A stretch of 11,446 bases of DNA from Ichthyophonus hoferi (Eukaryota > Opisthokonta > Ichthyosporea > Ichthyophonida > Ichthyophonidae), in assembly GCA_002751075.1 (NCBI GenBank), contig NAOQ01001078.1, positions 1,460-12,905 on the forward strand, written 5' to 3'. The notes below the pieces were generated by a model. That model worked only from the letters and a program-made list of their open reading frames with translations. It made no database searches and was not told the DNA's origin. The translations under genes were made by a program, and so were the position numbers. Numbering within the stretch: position 1 is the stretch's first letter; each line of letters begins with the position of its first letter. Positions 8,246 through 11,446 of the stretch are shown here, piece by piece.

Positions 8246-10018
8246 GGATTGCTGGTGAATTTAAGTTTTCAAAAAAAAATGTATTGGTCTAGGAAGGAAA
8301 ACTATCACAGCTAATCTCTTAATTAGTTGTATTAACTGCTTCCAAGTCTCACTGTGTAGACTGAGCTCTATATTCAAATTAAACTACTTAGATAAATTAG
8401 ACAGCAATTTATAGTTAAAAAAACCCATGCTAAACACAGTTTGGTTCGGACTTATATATACTGTTTAGCGAATTCAAGGTTAACCAATAGGGTCACACAT
8501 TGGGATTGTATTTACCCACAACCGATTGCAAAATGCCACCATTCATCTTACCACATACTAGAATAATTTATGTGACACAACATAGAAATCACGGTAAACA
8601 CCTCGATTTGCATATAGTTGGATAATTGTGATAGCTAATTTTTGCATATTTGTAATTTATAAATATTAACCAATACCTTTTATATGTTATAATGCTATAA
8701 TGGTTTATTGTTAGATAGACGTATTAAGGTGTGAATAGCTGTAAAAGTTCAGTGATTGCGATACTTTCAAAAATGGAACAAATATATGATGACCACAAAA
8801 AGCATTTCCTACGTCATTAATTGAATTCATTCCGGTGGGTAGATGGAGCTTAGGAAGCCATACTTTACTAAGACGGCTAGAATATGTGTTGTGTTGTGTT
8901 GTATATGCAATTGCCTAGTAATCCTTTCCATGGGTTAGGTATTTTCAATATGTTGATGCAGAAGGTTATATAGGCTGCCTGTATACTACAACCCAAAAGA
9001 ATATAATATAAAATAATACAATATAAACTAAACATATTTGATTGGTGGCCTTTGGGGAGGTGGTTTATAATCATGATAATTGACCTATCTAGTGTAGATG
9101 TAGGTGCTGGTATATGGGATTGGCTACATGGAGATATAGAGCATTAAGAATAGATATGTTAGTGGTGATCTCCCTATTGACGTATAACAGCCCCTGTAGA
9201 ATTAGGAGACATGTTTATTGGGAATAAAACTTGTATTGATGTGACTGAGTTTTATTTGGCAATTTTCGTCAGGTAGTCTGCAGGCTAAAGCTCTTGATGA
9301 CTCCCTCAATCTCGTGTTGTTAATATATAGATGTAGAAACCTTTAACGTCTTACCCGACAATGTGTTATACACGTAATAACGGCAATCTAATTGTTTAAA
9401 TACCTACTTAGCTCTCGACTGCTGCAAACACCTGTTGTACTGAATCCAAACAGACTAAGCGCTAACTGATCGACACCTATGTAGTATTTGATTGTTTGTA
9501 GGCGATTACTTAGGTTATTATTTGAGTTGACCGAACCATCGACCTTGTAGCACTAAGTTCCGAACCAATGCAAGCATTGATTATTCAAAAAAAAAAAAAA
9601 CTCTCTCAAACTTAACTAGGAAGAAATGTCTTTTCTCTCTGGTAATAAATTAATATACTGACAATAGATAAAGAATGAACTGTAAAGGTGCTTTGACTCC
9701 AACGTAATCTTATCTAAGGAACTAACTGATCTATTTGGTGTCATTGGAAGTAACTGACCTAATTAGAAGCAATATCGATGGCCTGTCTCACCAATCTGTG
9801 AGCTTTGGTATCACAGTTATGATGGAAAAATATGTTGTATTGCCTATTTGTGACACTCCTCTCACTCCATTAATCTCTTGGTGACCCATCAGGTTGACGA
9901 GAAGGATTGCCACATGCAATTGGTGCAACAACTCCACAACAATGAGAAGACAATTCTTGAACACACTATGACCATTGTTAAGGGAATGAGAACTGCCCTG
10001 GAATCACCCAGTCAATAG
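2963..10018 (+). CDS. SETD3: SETD3, actin-histidine N-methyltransferase (14 exons, 474 aa)
   Basis: Join: 2963-3026, 3462-3563, 3950-4095, 4476-4548, 4843-4955, 5082-5160, 5381-5448, 5735-5814, 6274-6367, 6609-6683, 6857-7023, 7538-7679, 7864-7959, 9893-10018. All 13 junctions agree in phase, giving 1425 nt with the stop. SETD3 uses S-adenosylmethionine to methylate the tau nitrogen of actin His73 in the cytoplasm. Visible landmarks: SET-N motif AGNGLYATKDI (93-103), iSET segment SSFWRPYI (158-165), FTYREFRWA (224-232), VMTRQN (236-241), WDMANHTPEG (263-272), VYIYYGNR (299-306), then the Rubisco-LSMT substrate-binding domain (about 340-470; LMSFLRVMCM, LCTFLDQRCKLLL, NEKTILEHT). By alignment, human N256, W274, N278, H279, Y313 and R316 correspond to N241, W263, N267, H268, Y303 and R306; VMTRQN separates SETD3 from other SET-LSMT proteins. 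Human SETD3 is 594 aa; this one has a shorter N-terminus and lacks the acidic C-terminal tail. Start ATG: strong context (A at -3, G at +4). The exon 1/2 junction is the least certain. Confidence 0.95.
3253..3455. repeat. Degenerate TATACTATATCATAC repeat in SETD3 intron 1
   Basis: About 200 bp of imperfect 10-20-nt units built from CATACT, TATAC and TATC. It fills the second half of intron 1. Open frames through it (Tyr/His/Ile/Leu only) are artefacts of the repeat. Confidence 0.8.
3462..3563 (+). CDS. SETD3: SETD3 exon 2 (residues 22-55)
   Basis: QQWENTESLHRALEDLMKIQK aligns with human KEWEEYVQIRTLVEKIRKKQK, so the 3' half is secure; the donor is AAAG before GTGTGT. The acceptor is chosen by phase (CTATCTAG at 3461). 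AGs at 3472 and 3502 would suit a phase-0 donor instead. Confidence 0.75.
3564..3640. repeat. TG/TA-rich tract at start of SETD3 intron 2
   Basis: Irregular GTGTGTATATATGTG units begin at the 5' splice site. The rest of intron 2 (to 3949) shows nothing beyond a short TA run at 3880-3904. Confidence 0.7.
3880..3904. repeat. (TA)n microsatellite in SETD3 intron 2
   Basis: Pure TA run 45 bp before the intron 2 acceptor. Confidence 0.85.
3950..4095 (+). CDS. SETD3: SETD3 exon 3 (residues 56-104), SET-N
   Basis: The acceptor lies behind a clear pyrimidine tract (CTCACCCTAG). The codon split with exon 2 gives Asp56. FESWLEKENF matches human LMKWASENGA, and AAGNGLYATKDIK matches EGFGLRATRDIK, the Gly-x-Gly SET-N motif of the cofactor pocket. 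Donor GTGTGT, phase 0. Confidence 0.93.
4223..4434. repeat. Direct repeat pair in SETD3 intron 3, 148 bp apart
   Basis: Copies at 4223-4286 and 4371-4434, each 64 bp. They share CCAATCACC, CAAGTTAAAATAAATAA and TTTAAAAT and look roughly 80% identical without gaps. No terminal inverted repeats or coding content. Confidence 0.8.
4476..4548 (+). CDS. SETD3: SETD3 exon 4 (residues 105-128)
   Basis: KDDLIVQVPERFMLTNISPK aligns with human AEELFLWVPRKLLMTVESAK. The acceptor is ATCTATCAG; the donor is GTAGGT after a single G (phase 1). Confidence 0.92.
4571..4677. repeat. Direct repeat pair in SETD3 intron 4, about 75 bp apart
   Basis: Copies near 4571-4601 and 4646-4677 share the framework ATATAGACA..TATTATACAAC. 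Both are short and diverged. Confidence 0.6.
4843..4955 (+). CDS. SETD3: SETD3 exon 5 (residues 129-166), iSET
   Basis: SLIQSDQLLQDVPSTALALQ aligns with human PLYSQDRILQAMGNIALAFH, and ASSFWRPYIE with PNSFWQPYIQ. It ends GAA immediately before an ATATCC minor-class splice site. The residue matching human Asn154 is Ser143. Confidence 0.93.
4956..5081 (+). other. SETD3 intron 5: AT-AC, U12-type (minor spliceosome) intron
   Basis: The 126-nt intron begins ATATCC and ends AC (5080-5081). CCTTAAC (5067-5073) matches the U12 branch-site core, with its branch A 9-10 nt from the intron end, the usual U12 spacing. No AG occurs between 4987 and 5081, and an in-frame TAA at 5070 bars an upstream start for exon 6. 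Splicing here joins PYIE to LLPRTFNTPLYF, aligning without gap to human PYIQTLPSEYDTPLYF. Bases 7-8 of the donor (AA) depart from the ATATCCTT consensus. The intron holds a (TTA)n tract. Confidence 0.92.
4997..5033. repeat. (TTA)n microsatellite in intron 5
   Basis: TTA units with one TTG interruption, inside the U12-type intron upstream of its branch site. Confidence 0.85.
5082..5160 (+). CDS. SETD3: SETD3 exon 6 (residues 167-192)
   Basis: LLPRTFNTPLYFTLEELAAL aligns with human TLPSEYDTPLYFEEDEVRYL. The exon starts straight after the AC of the minor-class intron. The donor is a strong GTAAGG, phase 1. Confidence 0.93.
5168..5221. repeat. CT-rich tract in SETD3 intron 6
   Basis: Pyrimidine-only run of CTCTCT and CCCTCTTCC units just after the 5' splice site. 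Confidence 0.8.
5381..5448 (+). CDS. SETD3: SETD3 exon 7 (residues 193-215)
   Basis: QRYLINMTRQYLYLRLKL aligns with human SQYKNTARQYAYFYKVI with one extra residue. It keeps the RQY matching human R215-Q216-Y217. The acceptor GTACTAATAG carries a branch-like CTAAT; the donor is GTAGGT, phase 0. Confidence 0.9.
5735..5814 (+). CDS. SETD3: SETD3 exon 8 (residues 216-241)
   Basis: SDFTYREFRWAISVVMTRQN aligns with human DSFTYEDYRWAVSSVMTRQN, including the Asn (241; human 256) that contacts the target histidine. Donor GTAATT, phase 2. Confidence 0.95.
5826..5844. repeat. (TTA)n microsatellite in SETD3 intron 8
   Basis: Short TTA run 12 bp after the 5' splice site. Confidence 0.7.
5919..5972. repeat. 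Inverted repeat (10-bp stem) in SETD3 intron 8
   Basis: TATTAACGAA at 5919-5928 pairs with TTCGTTAATA at 5963-5972 across a 34-nt loop. AT-rich flanks add little further pairing. No target-site duplication was recognised. Confidence 0.6.
6146..6292. repeat. Duplicated 3' splice-site region of exon 9
   Basis: About 35-40 bp around the true acceptor (6252-6292; GGTTGGTTGTAGAGTGCCAG) is echoed about 105 bp upstream (6146-6185; GGTTGGCTCTAGAGTGTCCC). The upstream copy keeps an AG in the right place but is followed by a stop in the exon frame. Confidence 0.65.
6274..6367 (+). CDS. SETD3: SETD3 exon 9 (residues 242-273), catalytic core
   Basis: GLIPFWDMANHTPEG aligns with human ALIPLWDMCNHTNG; N267-H268 bind S-adenosylmethionine and W263 lines the histidine pocket. 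Between it and exon 8 the segment VPVAIDGEGDITW is variable. Acceptor TTGTAG, donor GTGAGC, phase 0. Confidence 0.95.
6488..6566. repeat. (TCTA)n microsatellite in SETD3 intron 9
   Basis: Interrupted TCTA/TATC units across about 80 bp of a 241-bp intron. Confidence 0.8.
6609..6683 (+). CDS. SETD3: SETD3 exon 10 (residues 274-298)
   Basis: STECHAVRDFKEGEE aligns with human RCECVALQDFRAGEQ; ITTFFN follows from ITTGYN. Acceptor CATTCCCAG, donor GTAAAT; a clean 25-codon exon in phase 0. Confidence 0.95.
6811..6845. repeat. (TAA)n microsatellite in SETD3 intron 10
   Basis: TAA units directly before the intron 10 acceptor, where a pyrimidine tract is expected; only CTTATACAG remains. Confidence 0.8.
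6857..7023 (+). CDS. SETD3: SETD3 exon 11 (residues 299-353), end of SET domain
   Basis: VYIYYGNRTSSEFLLHSGFI aligns with human IYIFYGTRSNAEFVIHSGFF, with the catalytic Tyr303 (human Y313) and R306. LVIPLGISQADPLFNQK matches VKIKLGVSKSDRLYAMK. The donor is GTATGA at 7024, chosen by phase (2) and by alignment of GLKP with human GIP. The frame stays open to a TAA at 7052, so intron retention gives a short tail. Confidence 0.93.
7007..7372. repeat. 183-bp tandem duplication spanning the exon 11/intron 11 junction
   Basis: Unit 1 is 7007-7189 and unit 2 about 7190-7372, each roughly 75-80% identical with small gaps. Shared blocks include GTTTTATAATTTTAAA, GCAACCCTATTGA and a TTA-rich end. Unit 2 includes a copy of the last 16 coding bases of exon 11 (17 in its reading frame), but the donor GT has become AT. 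Confidence 0.85.
7133..7169. repeat. (TTA)n microsatellite in SETD3 intron 11
   Basis: Interrupted TTA/TTATTATTAC tract. A diverged counterpart lies at about 7321-7385 as part of the 183-bp duplication. Confidence 0.75.
7538..7679 (+). CDS. SETD3: SETD3 exon 12 (residues 354-401), start of LSMT substrate-binding domain
   Basis: GRLMSFLRVMCMNSSQLDE aligns with human AQLLAFLRVFCMTEEELKE. The acceptor is AATCCAG; its single leading base completes Pro354. Donor GTGCGT, phase 0. Confidence 0.92.
7864..7959 (+). CDS. SETD3: SETD3 exon 13 (residues 402-433)
   Basis: ENDLALCTFLDQRCKLLLSQ aligns with human DNEVKLWTFLEDRASLLLKT. Acceptor GGCTACAG, strong donor GTAAGT, both phase 0. Confidence 0.95.
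7961..8125. repeat. Duplicated 5' splice-site region of intron 13
   Basis: TAAGTGTGTATATAATACTG at 7961 recurs as TAAGTGTGTATACAATCCTG at 8072. A second block (TAAGTTTTTA..GATATTA) recurs at 8017 and 8110. The copies are diverged and gapped; the second lacks a good GT donor. Confidence 0.7.
8211..8246. repeat. (TAA)n microsatellite in SETD3 intron 13
   Basis: TATATA followed by at least nine TAA units. Confidence 0.85.
9893..10018 (+). CDS. SETD3: SETD3 exon 14 (residues 434-474 and stop)
   Basis: LHNNEKTILEHTMTIVK aligns with human LRLGEKEILEKAVKSAA. The frame ends ALESPSQ with TAG at 10016-10018. Human SETD3 continues with an acidic low-complexity tail that is missing here. Acceptor GACCCATCAG. 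Confidence 0.93.
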   Translation, partial: VDEKDCHMQLVQQLHNNEKTILEHTMTIVKGMRTALESPSQ

Positions 10019-10188
10019 ATAACTAACCAATACTGCCCAATTAGTAGAAGCTGTTAATATTTTAAGTACTAATAATCTAGCTTGAAGTCGTTTGACAAGT
10101 GGCTGGATTGGTTTTGTTCAGCTAGGTGGATTGGCCAGAAATGCAATGCAAGATCATCCAATTGTATCTTTACATTGTAAGTGCAACT

Positions 10189-10194
10189 AATAAA
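10189..10194 (+). terminator. Poly(A) signal AATAAA of SETD3
   Basis: First AATAAA after the stop, 171 bp downstream, implying a 3' UTR of about 190 nt. TG-containing sequence follows. Confidence 0.65.
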
Positions 10195-10391
10195 AGACTT
10201 TAGTTGGAATGGTCAATGTATATTATTGAAACGGGAAAAATATAGAATAAACATACTCTCTATTTTAAACCATTCATTACCCTGATACTGACGCATGTCA
10301 TGTGGCGGACTATAATGTAAACAAAACTAGAAGCCCCGTCTCAGCCACAGTGGCTAATTTATACTATTCTAAACAAATGATATGATGAGAC

Positions 10392-11240
10392 TGAATTCAG
10401 ATCAAACCGTATATCTAGTATATTGTGGTATACAGGAATTATCTCAATCGGAACCATGCCTACGTGGATTTGATGGATGGAATATATTTTTTATATAAAA
10501 AAATTTAAAAAAAATTTAAAATTATTGTTATGTATGTGTATTTTCCAGTAAAAACTTTATTATGGATAGTTATTACTTATTATTCATCGTCGATTACTGA
10601 TTCGAATCTAAATAAACAATAAAAACAATCAAAGTACATTTATGTTAGGAAATGGATATTTCTTTATATAGCTATAGTTATTTAATATTATAAACAATTA
10701 CTATTGCATATGGAGTCTGAAAAATGAATTATTACAATTCGGACCTGTAAATCGGAGGACATATCAAACCCAACCAGTCCCCACATATTCCAATAATATA
10801 TTACTACTTGATTATTTTCAATATGATTGTGGTTGTCATTTCCAGCCTAGGTATACCGGCAGAGAGACAAAATAAAAATGAAAGTTATTTATCAGTCTCA
10901 CTGTTGTCGTATGTACCGGTCCTGTCAGAGGCAAGAATTTTTATACTCATAAGATATATATATATTGTATATAAACTAATTAAAAATGAATAGAAAAAAA
11001 TCATGACTATAAATCTTTTGATATAGGTTGTATATATAGCTATATTTGACAATGAGGCCTATTAGATTTCCATTACATAATAGCATAATAGCATAATAGC
11101 ATAATAGCATAATAAGATAATAGTATGAGTATAATAGAAAAACCATTATGATAGTAGATAGTATAATATTATGCTAGTGAATTCGAATCAAACTAGATAC
11201 TATATATAATATGGTATCCATGAATTGATCAATCACAATC
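10392..11240. repeat. Dispersed direct repeat pair, 786 bp apart
   Basis: Copies at 10392-10454 and 11178-11240 align without gaps: TGAATTC, ATCAAAC, TATAT, TGGTAT, GAATT and TCAAT positions are shared, roughly two thirds of bases. Between them is AT-rich sequence with no coding frame, and the copies lack terminal inverted repeats, so I do not name a family. Confidence 0.5.
11076..11123. repeat. 8-bp tandem repeat (CATAATAG), six units
   Basis: Four perfect CATAATAG units followed by two single-base variants. Confidence 0.9.
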
Positions 11241-11358
11241 TTAAGCATTACTGTGTAATTTTGATATATCGCTTCTACAATTTGATTAATATCATATAGA
11301 TAGTATATATATATTTTATTGTAATATACCAGTTTATTTCGTTACTGTTCGTTCATCA

Positions 11359-11431
11359 GCGCTTGTGGCGAAGTGGATATCGCGTCCGCCTCCTAAGCGG
11401 AAGATCCCGAGTTCAAGTCTCGGCTAGCGCT
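11359..11431 (+). tRNA. tRNA-Arg, anticodon CCT
   Basis: A 73-nt cloverleaf reading AGG codons. D stem GCGA/TCGC, anticodon stem TCCGC/GCGGA with loop CTCCTAA (anticodon 11392-11394), variable loop AGATC, T stem CCGAG/CTCGG with loop TTCAAGT. The acceptor stem GCGCTTG/CTAGCGC has six pairs and one T-T mismatch (6:67). T8 and the D-loop GG are present; no intron. Internal promoter: A box across TGGCGAAGTGG, B box GTTCAAGTCTC. The discriminator would be T, uncommon for tRNA-Arg. Confidence 0.92.
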
Positions 11432-11432
11432 C

Positions 11433-11436
11433 TTTT
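11433..11436 (+). terminator. Pol III terminator TTTT
   Basis: Four T residues begin two bases after the mature tRNA 3' end, the usual RNA polymerase III stop. Confidence 0.8.
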
Positions 11437-11446
11437 GTATATTTAC

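Larger units (their letters stand above)
7960..9892 (+). other. SETD3 intron 13 (1933 bp, the longest)
   Basis: Four times longer than any other intron here. It holds a diverged copy of its own first 30 bp (8072), a (TAA)n tract (8211-8246) and an A14 run (9587-9600). The stretch 8250-9590 is less repetitive than the other introns, but I found no long open frame, snoRNA box pair, terminal repeat or target-site duplication in it. An unrecognised old insertion would explain its length. Confidence 0.7.
10195..11358. other. Gene-poor AT-rich flank between SETD3 and the tRNA
   Basis: No supported gene. It contains a 63-bp direct repeat pair (10392 and 11178), an 8-bp tandem repeat (11076-11123) and A/T homopolymer runs near 10480-10520. 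A weak minus-strand terminal-exon candidate near 10840-10935 is discussed in the findings. Confidence 0.6.

Noticed and set aside
8786-8870. Possible C/D-box snoRNA in intron 13 (ATGATGA)
   Set aside because: No CTGA D box or terminal stem found at a suitable distance.
8877-9074. Minus-strand open frame of 65 codons
   Set aside because: Intron sequence with no domain, no splice partners and AT-driven composition.
9587-9600. A14 run as the tail of a SINE or LINE copy
   Set aside because: No Pol III A/B boxes, coding remnant or target-site duplication found upstream.
10808-10993. Plus-strand open frame of 61 codons
   Set aside because: Hydrophobic AT-rich translation in the intergenic flank; no domain and no promoter or splice support.
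11076-11123. CRISPR-like array
   Set aside because: Eight-bp contiguous units without spacers; a simple tandem repeat in a eukaryotic genome.

Overview
This is a eukaryotic, AT-rich window. One gene is split into 14 coding exons, introns are mostly 120-500 bp, and microsatellites fill nearly every intron. The gene set (an animal-type SETD3 and a possible ZC3H3 relative), a minor-spliceosome intron and a compact layout suggest an animal, perhaps an early-branching one such as a sponge. The lineage is a guess; nothing here fixes it.

Layout. (1) Positions 354-2287, minus strand: the first two coding exons of a gene that runs off the left edge. It encodes a Pro/Ser/Thr/Gln-rich, basic protein with recurring Trp motifs. 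The start resembles ZC3H3, a CCCH zinc-finger RNA-processing protein, but the zinc fingers would lie outside the window. (2) Positions 2288-2962: a 675-bp head-to-head intergenic region, with CCAAT, E-box and CRE-like sites next to the plus-strand gene. (3) Positions 2963-10018, plus strand: a complete SETD3 gene, the actin-histidine N-methyltransferase, 474 residues in 14 exons. Its poly(A) signal is at 10189. Residues for cofactor, substrate and catalysis seen in human SETD3 are nearly all kept. (4) Positions 10195-11358: AT-rich flank with short repeats and no supported gene. (5) Positions 11359-11431: a tRNA-Arg(CCT) gene with a Pol III T-run terminator.

Most notable observations. Intron 5 of SETD3 (4956-5081) is an AT-AC intron of U12 type: ATATCC at the 5' end, a CCTTAAC branch site 9-10 nt before an AC 3' end, and no usable AG. 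The junction matches human SETD3 without a gap. The locus also carries many diverged short direct duplications inside introns. Three of them copy a splice junction (5' sites of introns 11 and 13, 3' site of intron 8). The duplicated intron-11 start carries a short in-frame tail ending in a stop, so intron retention would give a SETD3 lacking its C-terminal substrate-binding domain.

The two protein genes do not form a pathway that the sequence reveals; they share only a divergent promoter region. I found no mobile element, CRISPR array or novel multigene system.
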